Shown: positions 8,935-17,073 of the stretch, piece after piece
Position numbering within the stretch: the first letter of the stretch is position 1
How the letters are laid out: each line of letters starts with the position of its first letter
NCBI RefSeq assembly: GCF_024733555.1
Contig: NZ_JANIOF010000004.1
Span: forward strand, 310,001 to 374,000
DNA length: 64,000 nucleotides
Source of the DNA: Paenibacillus sp. SC116
GTDB lineage: Bacteria; Bacillota; Bacilli; Paenibacillales; Paenibacillaceae
Reading direction: 5' to 3'
The notes under the pieces: generated by a model
What the model was told of the DNA's origin: nothing
Seen by the model: the letters and a program-made list of their open reading frames with translations, nothing else
The model's database searches: none
Program-made: the position numbers and the translations under genes

Positions 8935-9938
8935 CGCAGTATTTTCCTCCTCGCGATTACAATTAGAAATGGTACGCCAAGAAATGCAGTAATAACCCCT
9001 ACAGGCATATACTCCCCATCAAGGATGAAGCGAGACACCGTATCCGCCCCTAGTAATAGAATTGCGCCGGCGATTGCACAATAAGGGAATAGCCAAACAT
9101 GGTCTTGACCTACTAGAGAACGGCACATATGCGGAATCATCAATCCGATGAAAGCGATAGGGCCAGCCAAAGCGACTGAGCCGCCGGCAAGCAGGATAAC
9201 CGTAAATAGGCAGCAGATCTTAACAAATAAGGTGCGTTGTCCTAGTCCTTTGGCAACATCATTGCCCATTGCCATAACATTAATGGCGCTAGCCATCAGA
9301 AATGCTATTATGAGACCGATTGCAATATAGGGGGCGACCGACATCCAATGTGCCATCGTGCGTCCCGAAACGGAACCTGTCAGCCAGAATAACGCTTGAT
9401 CCATCGTAAAGTTGTCATATACCATAACGCCAGATGTGACCGAAGAAGCAAGTGCAGTTACAGCAGAACCTGCCAACGTAATTCGGATGGGCATATTGCC
9501 CTCTGATCCTATTGCACCGATAGCCATTATAAAGATAGCAATGACGGAAGCTCCTATGAATGATACCCATATCACTTCTTGTGTGCCCATGTCGATCTGC
9601 AATACACTAATGGCTAGGACGATAAACATCGACGAACCAGAGTTGATCCCTAGCAAAGACGAATCAGCCAATGGATTCCGTGTCATCGCTTGCAAAATAG
9701 CGCCAGCAATCGCAAATGAAGCGCCTACTGTGATCGCAATGAGCGTAGCGGGAACACGTACGGTCTGGATGAGCAGATGTTCCCTTGAATTATCAAAGGC
9801 TGTGAAAGAATTCCACAGTGTTGCTAGTGTAAACCGCTCCAGTCCGAACAATAGGCTGCATAGGGATGCTGCACCAAGCAAGGCAATACCTAGCAGGAGG
9901 ACGATCCATTTGGAGCGTGTACTTGCCAAAATACTCAT
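8931..9938 (-). CDS. Iron-siderophore ABC transporter permease (FecCD family)
   Basis: Partner permease of the gene that follows it, 335 residues, again with FecCD signatures: VRVPATLIAITVGASFAIAG, NPLADSSLLGINSG and GPIAFIGLMIPHMCRS. The two permeases probably form a heterodimeric channel. The start at 9938 is chosen because GGAG lies 8 bases upstream; a longer frame without a good site exists. It is the first gene of a Fur-regulated permease operon with a strong promoter 57 bases upstream. Confidence 0.92.
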   Translation of the reverse strand: MSILASTRSKWIVLLLGIALLGAASLCSLLFGLERFTLATLWNSFTAFDNSREHLLIQTVRVPATLIAITVGASFAIAGAILQAMTRNPLADSSLLGINSGSSMFIVLAISVLQIDMGTQEVIWVSFIGASVIAIFIMAIGAIGSEGNMPIRITLAGSAVTALASSVTSGVMVYDNFTMDQALFWLTGSVSGRTMAHWMSVAPYIAIGLIIAFLMASAINVMAMGNDVAKGLGQRTLFVKICCLFTVILLAGGSVALAGPIAFIGLMIPHMCRSLVGQDHVWLFPYCAIAGAILLLGADTVSRFILDGEYMPVGVITAFLGVPFLIVIARRKILR

Positions 9939-9994
9939 ATGAAATTCTCCTTTATAAAAATAAAAAATTAACAAAATTTATGGATAACATTCTC

Positions 9995-10023
9995 ATTGTA
10001 AAAAGTCAGATCATTGCTGTCAA
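9995..10023 (-). promoter_or_regulatory. SigA-type promoter of the permease operon
   Basis: On the minus strand TTGACA (10023-10018), 17-base spacer, TACAAT (10000-9995): a near-consensus housekeeping promoter. A degenerate Fur-like sequence (TGAGAATGTTATC on the minus strand) overlaps the -10 and may be a second operator. Confidence 0.8.
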
Positions 10024-10038
10024 TGAAATTGATTCTCA
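10024..10038. promoter_or_regulatory. Fur box of the permease operon
   Basis: TGAAATTGATTCTCA matches the 7-1-7 Fur consensus TGATAATNATTATCA at 11 of 14 positions and touches the -35 element of the permease promoter. Confidence 0.7.
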
Positions 10039-10060
10039 ATATTAATGAGGAAGCTATTCT

Positions 10061-10209
10061 ATGAAAACTTATATCTACTTCGTAAGGCACGGAGATTCTC
10101 CAAAGACAGAAGGAAATGAGAGAACCAGAGGGCTAACGGAGCGGAATTCCAGGATCAAAAGCTAGTTGAAGTCACTAGATTGTGGGCTGAATAAACAGTT
10201 GACGCCTGT
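10061..10209 (+). pseudogene. Degenerate histidine phosphatase (phosphoglycerate mutase-like) fragment
   Basis: An ATG at 10061 opens MKTYIYFVRHGDSPKTEG, continuing to a RGLTE motif: the unmistakable N-terminus of a histidine phosphatase with the RHG catalytic motif. The frame then ends in a TAG at 10163. The homology continues in another frame from 10144 (EFQDQKLVEVTRLWAE) and hits a further stop at 10192, after which only a TVDA scrap is left. The catalytic C-terminal half is missing, so this is a 5' remnant with a frameshift, a stop and a truncation. It sits between the Fur-regulated promoter and the purine riboswitch. Confidence 0.8.
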
Positions 10210-10249
10210 TAAACATCCTGATATTCTATAGGAATATATTTTAATAGTC

Positions 10250-10318
10250 CCTTGTATAAGTTCGCGAATAAGGCGCGGACGTTTCTACAATGCTACCGTA
10301 AAAAGCTTGGCTACAAGG
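10250..10318 (+). promoter_or_regulatory. Purine (guanine-type) riboswitch aptamer
   Basis: All conserved parts of the G-box aptamer are visible. P1 is CCTTGTA/TACAAGG and J1/2 carries TATAA. P2 is GTTCGCG/CGCGGAC around the 7-base loop AATAAGG. J2/3 is GTTTCTAC, P3 is a short stem with the loop ACCGTAAAA, and J3/1 is GGCTA. The specificity base in J3/1 (position 74 in xpt numbering) is C, as in guanine/hypoxanthine sensors rather than U as in adenine sensors. A terminator follows at 10411 and a guanine/hypoxanthine permease gene at 10533, so ligand binding should switch the permease off. Confidence 0.9.
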
Positions 10319-10410
10319 AGATATCGATAAACCGTATTTATCTCGATCGTTATACGACCGTTAGGCTGTATGGCAGCGTGTATATTGTTGTATTGAATCT
10401 CTTGTTGATC

Positions 10411-10461
10411 AAGCTTTGACCTTCTTCCCGTCGTGGAATGGACAGGTCAGAGCTTTTTTTG
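10411..10461 (+). terminator. Riboswitch expression-platform terminator
   Basis: AAGCTTTGACCT pairs with AGGTCAGAGCTT (one wobble) and is followed by a run of T. It lies between the purine aptamer and the permease gene, as expected of a transcription-attenuating OFF switch. The competing antiterminator pairing was not worked out. Confidence 0.85.
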
Positions 10462-10532
10462 TGCCGTTTTTTTAGAATAGCAATGGTAGCGAGGGGCATG
10501 ATCGTAGAATAGCAATCATCAGGAGGCGCAGC

Positions 10533-11828
10533 ATGAAATCATTTTTTGAGTTCGAACAACGAGGGACGACGTACCGGAAAGAGATCATGGCAGGTGTGAC
10601 AACTTTTTTGGCCATGGCTTACATTTTGGTTGTCAATCCACTCATTCTAAGTGATGCGGGGATGGATAGGGATGCTGTATTTACAGCGACCGCATTGACT
10701 GCCATTTTCGGTTCATTGCTAATGGGTGTGTTGTCAAACTATCCGATAGGCGTTGCTTCCAGCATGGGGTTGAACTCGTTTTTTACGTATTCTGTCGTGA
10801 TTGGTATGGGCATTCCATGGCAAACGGCGTTAACAGGTGTACTCGTATCGAGTGTACTGTTTATCATTTTAAGTGTAATCAAAATTCGCGAAAAAATAAT
10901 TAACGTCATTCCTGAAGATTTGAAATATGCAATTGCGAGCGGGATCGGATTTTTTGTTGCATTTATGGGATTAAAAAATGCAGGCATCATCGTAAGCAGT
11001 GAGGCCACTTATGTAACACTTGGCGATTTAGGCTCACCATCCACTTTGTTGGCCTTGTTCGGCTTTATCGTTATGGTGGTTCTGCTTGTGCGCAACGTGC
11101 ACGGAGGCATTTTCTACGGAATGGTCATTGCAACCGTTGTCGGCATGATGTTCGGCATTATTGATATGCCTCAGCAAATTGTAGGATCTATCCCGAGCTT
11201 GGCACCGACGTTCGGCGTGGCATTCAATCAGTTGTCAGCGACATTTACACCTGAACTGTTAGTGGTAATCTTTACGTTCTTATTTGTAGGTTTTTTCGAC
11301 ACAGCGGGAACGTTGATTGCGATTTCGACGCAAGCAGGATTTATGAAAAACAACCAAATTCCAAAGGCAGGTCAAGCGCTTGTTGCGGATTCAACAGCTT
11401 CGTTATTTGGCGCTGTAGTAGGAACAACGACGACGGCTTCATGTATCGAATCGTCAGCAGGGATTGCAGCTGGAGGACGTACTGGATTTACATCAGTTGT
11501 TGTGGCAGGGTTATTCACCTTAGCGTTGTTCTTCTCGCCACTGTTGTCAGTCGTTACTACAGAAGTTACCGCACCAGCCCTTATTCTTGTAGGCGCGATG
11601 ATGGCTTCGCAAGCCCGCTTCATTAAATGGGAGAAGCTAGATGTTGTGATTCCAGCATTTATTACGATTGTGGCAATGCCCCTCACATTTGGAGTAGCGA
11701 CAGGTATCGCTCTTGGTTTCATTTTATATACGGTTATTAAAGTAGCGAAAGGTGAGTTCCGTGAGGTGCATCCGATTATGTATGTGCTGACGATTATGTT
11801 TATCGCTTATATTGGCTATGTAGCATAG
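10533..11828 (+). CDS. pbuG: Guanine/hypoxanthine permease (AzgA-type NCS2 family)
   Basis: Polytopic purine-base permease of 431 residues. Family hallmarks are the opening FFEFEQRGTTYRKEIMAGVTTFLAMAYILV, the motif MGLNSFFTY and the conserved FLFVGFFDTAGTLIAI and GTTTTASCIESSAGIAAGGRTG segments. The length matches B. subtilis PbuG/PbuO (about 430-440). AGGAGG lies 7 bases before the ATG. The guanine-type riboswitch upstream supports guanine and hypoxanthine as substrates. A terminator follows. PbuO would be the alternative name, as the paralogues are hard to separate by eye. Confidence 0.92.
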   Translation: MKSFFEFEQRGTTYRKEIMAGVTTFLAMAYILVVNPLILSDAGMDRDAVFTATALTAIFGSLLMGVLSNYPIGVASSMGLNSFFTYSVVIGMGIPWQTALTGVLVSSVLFIILSVIKIREKIINVIPEDLKYAIASGIGFFVAFMGLKNAGIIVSSEATYVTLGDLGSPSTLLALFGFIVMVVLLVRNVHGGIFYGMVIATVVGMMFGIIDMPQQIVGSIPSLAPTFGVAFNQLSATFTPELLVVIFTFLFVGFFDTAGTLIAISTQAGFMKNNQIPKAGQALVADSTASLFGAVVGTTTTASCIESSAGIAAGGRTGFTSVVVAGLFTLALFFSPLLSVVTTEVTAPALILVGAMMASQARFIKWEKLDVVIPAFITIVAMPLTFGVATGIALGFILYTVIKVAKGEFREVHPIMYVLTIMFIAYIGYVA

Positions 11829-11831
11829 AAG

Positions 11832-11879
11832 CTGCTCCATTCATCGAAAAAAGATGGGTGGGGCAGTTTTTTTGTTTTT
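11832..11879 (+). terminator. Terminator of the purine permease gene
   Basis: CTGCTCCATTCATC pairs with GATGGGTGGGGCAG through several G-T wobbles, loop GAAAAAA, followed by a long T-tract. Confidence 0.85.
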
Positions 11880-11910
11880 GTTCATTATCTATGCTAGCGA
11901 AGGGTGAGGA

Positions 11911-11939
11911 TTGAAAGAGTAAGTTTCCAAGTTTATACT
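11911..11939 (+). promoter_or_regulatory. SigA-type promoter of the penicillin-binding protein gene
   Basis: TTGAAA (11911-11916), 17-base spacer, TATACT (11934-11939), ending 79 bases before the start codon. Confidence 0.65.
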
Positions 11940-12018
11940 TAAAAAAGAGACTGGTAGAATATTCTTTTATGAGGGTGCAATCGTTTGACGGAGTTTTGGT
12001 ATGGAAAGGGAGAGCGTC

Positions 12019-14019
12019 ATGAACTTATCAAGCAGTCCAGATCCTCAAGAGCGGGTTAAAGCTCTGCGCATCAAAAACAATGTTAGATTGAGCATTTTTT
12101 TCTTCATTATGTTTCTTATCTTTTCAATTCTCATTGTTCGACTCGCTGTCTTACAGTTTATAGAAGGTCCTGAATTAAGCAAAGCCGCTGTTCAGATAGG
12201 CACAAAATCGCTCGACCTTGTCTCGATACGTGGAACGATTTATGACGCTGCTGGAAAAGAGATTGCTTATTCGATGCCGACTCAGTCCTTGTATTTTCGA
12301 ATGGAGAAAACGTATAAGTCAGAGAAAGATAAAGAAGTAATGGAGTTAGCCGAAAAAATTAAGACAGCTTTCGATAAGAGCGGCATTCAGCAAAGTAAAC
12401 CGATGCAAGTGAAGGAAATCATTTATGCGATGGATGTTGAGGGCAAGCGAACATTAGGTATCTACCCCCGGCAATTAAAAACCAATTTGTCTAAGCAAGA
12501 GACAGCTTATTTTATGGAACATAGAAATGAATTCCCGATGCTGGAAGTGGTAGAAGAAAACATAAGGCAGTATGATACGACTCCAGTCGCTCCTCAACTT
12601 GTAGGGCATATGAAGAAATATAAGGGTATTTCCAATAATCTGAAGCGCTATCCTTATTATGAAAAGCTGGCTGTAGAAGAGGGAACGAAAAATAGTTATT
12701 TGGCCAGTGAAGAGGTTGGGGTTGCTGGACTAGAATATATGTATGAGTGGGCATTGAAAGGAAAGAATGGGGCACGAGAATATCCGGTCGATGCTCAAAA
12801 TCGGATTATCGGTGCAGGGAAAATGACGAAGCCTGCGCGCGGACATAACATTCATATGACGATTCATCCTGAAATCCAGAAGCATACGCAGAAAGTTATG
12901 ATTGATCATTTGAAAAAAATTCGGAATTCGTCCAATAGGTACGAGTATGCACCTAATGCGATTACGGCTTATGCCGTAGCGATGGAAGTGGAAACGGGCA
13001 ATATTGTTGCTATGGCGAACCATCCTCAGTATGATCCGAATATTTATCAGGATGGGTTAAGTGAAGAAGAGTTTAAACAGTTGGGATCTAATAATTTAAA
13101 TGGCACAGTACGTGAGGTTGCTCAAGACTATGGGGACAAGAAGGAGAATTGGCGCCATCCTTCCTCCCTCTTATATTTGGGATCGACGATGAAGCCCTTA
13201 ACGATTCTTATAGGGCTTAAGGAAGGGCTTATTTATCCAAATACTACTTATCCTGATACAGGAGTAACTTATATTGGACGTCAAGGCAGGCAAACCCCGA
13301 TTCATAATGCAAGCAGAAAAGCTAATGGTGTCGTAGATACGCGAGAAGCTTTAACGAAATCCTCCAATACATTCATGATTGAGAAGGTTGGAGATCCGCT
13401 GTATAAGAGATATGGCAAAGAAAAAGGTCTTAAAATATGGGATGACTATATGAAAGCATTTGGATTAGGGCAGACAACAGGAAGCGGTTTCCCTGGAGAG
13501 TCGCCTGGCATCAGCGATTATATGCAGGAAGGGCAGTCTGGTCAATCATCATTGGCCTTTGCTTCCTTCGGCCAGCAAGGTAAATATACAGCATTGCAGC
13601 TCGCTCAGTATACGGCGACGTTGGCGAATCGCGGCAAGCGGGTAAAGCCGCAGTTCGTATCTCATATAACAGATGCAAATGATAAAGTAGTCAAGCGATA
13701 CGGTAGAGAAGTGCTTAGCACGATTGAATTTGACGAAGCGCATTGGGACGTTATTGAGGATGCTATGTTGGCTGTAAGCGCACAAGGATTCCAAGACGCA
13801 CCTTATACGGTAGCGAGAAAGACGGGAACATCTGAGCAGGACGTATACGGTGGCAAGCGTGTAGAAAATGCAGTGTTTATTGCTTATGCGCCTATAGATA
13901 AGCCAAAGCTGGCGGTTGCAGTCGTCGTTCCAGAGGGCGGGTATGGTAGTTACGGTGCTGCCCCGATAGCAAGACAAATTTTTGATGCGTATCATAACGT
14001 ATATGGATTGAATAAATAA
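12019..14019 (+). CDS. Class B penicillin-binding protein (transpeptidase)
   Basis: Peptidoglycan DD-transpeptidase anchored in the membrane with its catalytic domain outside, 666 residues. One membrane segment lies near residues 18-40, followed by a PBP dimerisation region (the RGTIYDAAGKEIAYS motif is typical) and the transpeptidase domain. The three active-site motifs are intact: S389-T-M-K392, S448-S-N450 and K601-T-G-T. No PASTA domains are seen, unlike PBP2x or SpoVD. The start at 12019 is preferred over the in-frame ATG at 12001 because GGGAG precedes it by 6 bases. Its role (elongation, septum or spore) is not deducible; it is monocistronic. Confidence 0.93.
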   Translation: MNLSSSPDPQERVKALRIKNNVRLSIFFFIMFLIFSILIVRLAVLQFIEGPELSKAAVQIGTKSLDLVSIRGTIYDAAGKEIAYSMPTQSLYFRMEKTYKSEKDKEVMELAEKIKTAFDKSGIQQSKPMQVKEIIYAMDVEGKRTLGIYPRQLKTNLSKQETAYFMEHRNEFPMLEVVEENIRQYDTTPVAPQLVGHMKKYKGISNNLKRYPYYEKLAVEEGTKNSYLASEEVGVAGLEYMYEWALKGKNGAREYPVDAQNRIIGAGKMTKPARGHNIHMTIHPEIQKHTQKVMIDHLKKIRNSSNRYEYAPNAITAYAVAMEVETGNIVAMANHPQYDPNIYQDGLSEEEFKQLGSNNLNGTVREVAQDYGDKKENWRHPSSLLYLGSTMKPLTILIGLKEGLIYPNTTYPDTGVTYIGRQGRQTPIHNASRKANGVVDTREALTKSSNTFMIEKVGDPLYKRYGKEKGLKIWDDYMKAFGLGQTTGSGFPGESPGISDYMQEGQSGQSSLAFASFGQQGKYTALQLAQYTATLANRGKRVKPQFVSHITDANDKVVKRYGREVLSTIEFDEAHWDVIEDAMLAVSAQGFQDAPYTVARKTGTSEQDVYGGKRVENAVFIAYAPIDKPKLAVAVVVPEGGYGSYGAAPIARQIFDAYHNVYGLNK

Positions 14020-14040
14020 AATAGGATGATAGATGAATAG

Positions 14041-14079
14041 AAGCCACAGAGGCAGGAGAATCCTGCTCTTCTGTGGCTT
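14041..14079. terminator. Hairpin between convergent PBP and coat-protein genes
   Basis: AAGCCACAG...CTGTGGCTT stem with inner GCAGGA/TCCTGC pairing, 22 bases after the PBP stop. There is no T-tract on either side, so it may be an imperfect terminator shared by the two convergent genes. Confidence 0.5.
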
Positions 14080-14134
14080 ACAGAGAGTGCGAGTATTGTT
14101 GGTAAATCACTTAACGCTCATCCACTTGAGGCTA

Positions 14135-14455
14135 TTATCTGCGTTTACGTCTGTAGCCACAACATGGATTTGGATTGCAACCAGTTCCGATACCGCCAAC
14201 ACCAGGTCCAGGGTAGCCACCATTTGGGAAACCGCCATTAGGGAATCCTGGTCCTGGAGGCAATGTTGCACCGCCTACTGTCGTTTCGTTGTACGTCCAG
14301 ATGTGTTTAGGAATTGGCACAGTGTGAACCTTATTAATAATTTCTACTGGATGGATAACAGGAACGACTTGTGGCTGGTAACAGTTATTAATTTGTTTGA
14401 TAGGTGGACATACGATAGGCTTTACTTGCGGGTAACAATCATGGCGAGAAGACAT
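14135..14455 (-). CDS. CotD-like spore coat protein
   Basis: A 106-residue protein of low complexity. Residues 1-60 carry the CotD-type pattern of a Cys/Pro/Gln-rich region followed by QPQVVPVIHPVEIINKVHT, resembling the VPHIHPxHTTNVNH core of CotD. The tail is Pro/Gly-rich with a short repeat (PNGG), CNPNPCC and a basic end. The start at 14455 is set by AAAGGAG 8 bases upstream. A SigK-like promoter sits right ahead, which fits late mother-cell expression and deposition in the spore coat. The family assignment rests on this pattern and the context. Confidence 0.75.
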   Translation of the reverse strand: MSSRHDCYPQVKPIVCPPIKQINNCYQPQVVPVIHPVEIINKVHTVPIPKHIWTYNETTVGGATLPPGPGFPNGGFPNGGYPGPGVGGIGTGCNPNPCCGYRRKRR

Positions 14456-14482
14456 ACCAACAACTCCTTTTCGGTGATGATA

Positions 14483-14511
14483 TACTATATGGATGATGCT
14501 TGTGGAAGGGT
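14483..14511 (-). promoter_or_regulatory. SigK-like sporulation promoter of the coat gene
   Basis: On the minus strand CATATAGTA (14491-14483) matches the SigK -10 consensus CATANNNTA. An ACC at 14511-14509 lies at about the right distance for the minimal AC -35 element. Confidence 0.6.
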
Positions 14512-14656
14512 TGTTCATTTGCCCCGATAGCTGCAAAGGTTTTGAAAAATAGGAAATACACCCTGAAATAGTGAAAAAATTCACTACAAACTTGATTCTC
14601 GACTATAGATTCAGTATGATGGTGAATAATATTCACTGGCAAAAGGTGGGATTATA

Positions 14657-15259
14657 TTGTTCTCCATCAGACAAGGGTCGAACACGTTAATCATTGTTCT
14701 TCATGAAATATATGGCCTCAATCGGCATATGGAGCATGTATGCAAACAATGGCATGATTCTGGGACAGATGTGATTTGTCTCAATCTTTTAAATCGTGAA
14801 CCATTCGAAGCAGATAAGGAACAAGAAGCTTACCAATACTTTATGCAAAATGTCGGCTTTGAACGTCCAGTAGATGAAGTGCTTAAAGTGGTTTCGAGCA
14901 TGCGACATGATTACAATCGAATCTGTTTAGTCGGATATAGTGTAGGAGCGACGATCGCATGGCGATGCAGCGCCAGAGGAAATATTGATCGTGTTATTGC
15001 GTACTATGGATCACGTATTCGAGATTACTTGGATAGTGTTCCATTATGCCCTTCTCTTCTTATATATGGTCAGCAAGAATCTTTATTTGATGTGCCGACG
15101 TTGTTAGATAAATTGCAGCAGCATCCTACTGTGCAAGTGTATGCGCCTGAAGGCAGCCATGGATTTGCGAATCCGCATGCAGTAACTTACAACCGAAGAT
15201 CTGCAGAATTAGCATGGGAACAATCGGAACGCTTTATGAATCAAGGACAGATTGGATAG
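14657..15259 (+). CDS. Dienelactone hydrolase-like alpha/beta hydrolase
   Basis: Cytosolic alpha/beta hydrolase of 200 residues, close to the dienelactone hydrolase family (about 200-240). Seen: the opening LIIVLHEIYGLNRHMEHVC typical of the family, the nucleophile elbow G-Y-S-V-G (Ser rather than the Cys of true dienelactone hydrolases), a strand LLIYGQQESLFD holding the likely acidic residue, and the catalytic-His motif SHGFANP. The start is TTG, chosen because AAAGGTGGG lies 6 bases upstream and no ATG fits. The substrate is unknown. The next gene, a methyltransferase, follows closely and may be co-transcribed. Confidence 0.82.
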   Translation: MFSIRQGSNTLIIVLHEIYGLNRHMEHVCKQWHDSGTDVICLNLLNREPFEADKEQEAYQYFMQNVGFERPVDEVLKVVSSMRHDYNRICLVGYSVGATIAWRCSARGNIDRVIAYYGSRIRDYLDSVPLCPSLLIYGQQESLFDVPTLLDKLQQHPTVQVYAPEGSHGFANPHAVTYNRRSAELAWEQSERFMNQGQIG

Positions 15260-15354
15260 ACGGGCTAGCCAAAACGATGCAAATCGGTGTATATTGTGCA
15301 TGTACGCCTGTCGTAGAGGCTGGAGATTGTGTGGTTCAACTGGAGGGATTCGAC

Positions 15355-16113
15355 ATGCAGCGATGGAAAAGCGATTGGACAAACGATGATTCTATATATC
15401 ATTTTACAGGCTGGGATTTCAGCACATTAGCAAAATACGGGGGAATGCAGGAATTTCCTCTGCCTTGGAATTATGCCCATATCGTGATGCCTCGGGTACG
15501 GCAAGTAGACAGTTTGCTGGATATGGGGACAGGGGGCGGGGAGTTCCTTAGCAAATGTACACCTCTTCCAGCAAGTACATATGCAACAGAAGGTTATGCA
15601 CCTAACGTTGAGGTGGCAAGAGAGTTGTTGGGACCGCTTGGGGTAAACGTTGTTCCGTTTAGTGCCGACGAACATATTCCGCTTCCTTCTGAGCACTTTC
15701 AGATGATTATAAACCGTCATGATTCATTCGACGCTTCTGAAGTTGCACGAATGCTAAAGAAGGGCGGAACATTTGTTACACAGCAGGCTGGTGGGCACAA
15801 TGATTTGGAATTTAATGATTGGCTCGGAGCACCATACCCGGACTTTATCGATTGGAACTTGGATACGGCTGTAAACAATTTGAAGCAAGCAGGATTAACG
15901 ATTGAAGAAGCAATAGAAGTTGAGGTCAAAACGAGATTTTATGATATTCGCACGATAATTGCTTATCTTCAGGTTGTATCAGGTTGGCAAATACCTGACT
16001 TCTCTGTCATTACATATGAAAAGGAACTGCGCAAACTTGACGAGCGCCTAGTTGAGGAACGTTATGTAGATACAACTTGCCATCGTTTTCTTCTTATTGC
16101 TAGCAAACCATAA
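15355..16113 (+). CDS. SAM-dependent methyltransferase
   Basis: Class I methyltransferase of about 252 residues. Motif I is SLLDMGTGGGEFL at residues 53-65, the acidic end of strand 2 is ATEGYAPNVEVA, and a post-I stretch VVPFSADEHIPLPSEHFQMIINRH carries the typical PLPSEHFDMI-like segment. The frame is open further upstream and overlaps the hydrolase gene by 46 bases. The ATG at 15355 is preferred because CTGGAGGGA sits 6 bases ahead and homology begins there. The methyl acceptor is unknown. A strong hairpin follows. Confidence 0.85.
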   Translation: MQRWKSDWTNDDSIYHFTGWDFSTLAKYGGMQEFPLPWNYAHIVMPRVRQVDSLLDMGTGGGEFLSKCTPLPASTYATEGYAPNVEVARELLGPLGVNVVPFSADEHIPLPSEHFQMIINRHDSFDASEVARMLKKGGTFVTQQAGGHNDLEFNDWLGAPYPDFIDWNLDTAVNNLKQAGLTIEEAIEVEVKTRFYDIRTIIAYLQVVSGWQIPDFSVITYEKELRKLDERLVEERYVDTTCHRFLLIASKP

Positions 16114-16241
16114 TTAGCTGTGAGTTAGCATACAAGACAAGCTTATGCTATTAGGAATGTGGATATCGTAGTGTCTATGCAGCACTCATACAGCGTCTTA
16201 ATAGGAATGTATGTAGATTAACCTAATTCAAATGGGTATTG

Positions 16242-16291
16242 CAACAAGATCGAGTGAGAGGGGATAGTTGCTCCTTCACTCGATCTTGTTG
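16242..16291 (+). terminator. Terminator after the methyltransferase gene
   Basis: Perfect 16-bp inverted repeat (CAACAAGATCGAGTGA and its complement) with an 18-base loop, followed by TTTATTC. It lies 128 bases after the stop. Confidence 0.75.
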
Positions 16292-16346
16292 TTTATTCAC
16301 CTATCACATAGATTAGGGATAACTAGTGGAAACAGTCCTTAATTGA

Positions 16347-16526
16347 ATGGTTAACAATTACAAAGTGCTAGCATATATTTTATGGAGGGCGAAACGTCCA
16401 CAATGGAGCATTTGGGCGCTCATTTCGTTGGTATTAACTAGCGTGTCTGGGCGGATGTCTATCTCCTACTGGGGGATTCGCGGTGAGTTTGATTTGTTGT
16501 GGTGGCTCCCGAATCTTTTCTTATAG
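16347..16526 (+). CDS. Possible 59-residue membrane peptide, weak
   Basis: An open frame of 59 codons in an otherwise empty 519-base stretch. It encodes a basic start (MVNNYKVLAYILWRAKRP), then a hydrophobic run (WSIWALISLVLTSVSG) and a Trp-rich end (LLWWLPNLFL). No good ribosome binding site is visible upstream, so it could equally be chance or the remnant of a larger membrane-protein gene. Nothing else recognisable lies between the methyltransferase terminator and the next promoter. Confidence 0.25.
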   Translation: MVNNYKVLAYILWRAKRPQWSIWALISLVLTSVSGRMSISYWGIRGEFDLLWWLPNLFL

Positions 16527-16571
16527 AAATACCCGTTGTTCTTTGTGCGAAGCGTAGCTTTGTGTCATTGA

Positions 16572-16601
16572 TTGGAAATAAAACCCTCTTGCGACTATAA
16601 T
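16572..16601 (+). promoter_or_regulatory. SigA-type promoter of the lipoprotein gene
   Basis: TTGGAA (16572-16577), 18-base spacer, perfect TATAAT (16596-16601), 31 bases before the GTG start of the lipoprotein gene. Confidence 0.65.
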
Positions 16602-16632
16602 AGTTATACATGGTCTAGAGGAGGAAGATTCA

Positions 16633-17073
16633 GTGAAGAAATGGTTGATCATTGCTGTTATGGCTTTTGTGTTAGTAGGATGCTCAAAGGGCAACGATCA
16701 TGTGGCAGCTTCACCTTTAGCGTTCAGTATTTCTGACACAACATTGGAAATGGGGAATAATAAAGTCGGCTGGTTCTTTAATAGGCCTGTGAAGTATTTC
16801 TATAACAAAGTGATGAAGGTAGTAGCTACTCATGAACGAACGGATCATTCTGTTGTCCTGTTAGATAACCATGGAATGGTGTATCACAGTCCGGATAACA
16901 CGGTTAACAAAACAGTCGTACCTTCTATGTTGAACTTACCAGATACAGGACGATGGAAGTTGGATTTGTATGTAGATGATATTTCATATGGTCATATCAT
17001 GGTTGATGTGGAGCAGCATGAAGGAAAGACGCTTCCAGTTGCTCAACTCATTTGGATAGATCGGTTTAAATAA
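16633..17073 (+). CDS. Putative lipoprotein of unknown function
   Basis: A 146-residue protein with a short basic N-terminus, a hydrophobic core and the lipobox LVGC (lipidated C17), so it is predicted to be tethered outside the membrane. The mature part is mostly beta-like with NLPDTGRWKLDLYVDDISYGHIMVDV near the end, which reads like a small Ig-like or carbohydrate-binding fold, as seen in uncharacterised Bacillus lipoproteins. The start is GTG with GAGGAGGAAG 5 bases upstream. I do not recognise a specific family. The gene is preceded by its own promoter. Confidence 0.75.
   Translation: MKKWLIIAVMAFVLVGCSKGNDHVAASPLAFSISDTTLEMGNNKVGWFFNRPVKYFYNKVMKVVATHERTDHSVVLLDNHGMVYHSPDNTVNKTVVPSMLNLPDTGRWKLDLYVDDISYGHIMVDVEQHEGKTLPVAQLIWIDRFK

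Noticed and set aside
9983-10000. A second Fur box over the -10 of the permease promoter
   Set aside because: Only one half-site is good and the spacing is off by one; mentioned in the promoter entry but not called as a separate site.
10222-10419. A 65-codon open frame between the phosphatase remnant and the purine permease, at first sight like a transposase end
   Set aside because: It has no start or ribosome binding site and coincides with a complete purine riboswitch aptamer and its terminator.
12001-12018. ATG at 12001 as the start of the penicillin-binding protein
   Set aside because: The purine-rich sequence that would serve as ribosome binding site lies after this ATG and at ideal spacing before the ATG at 12019.
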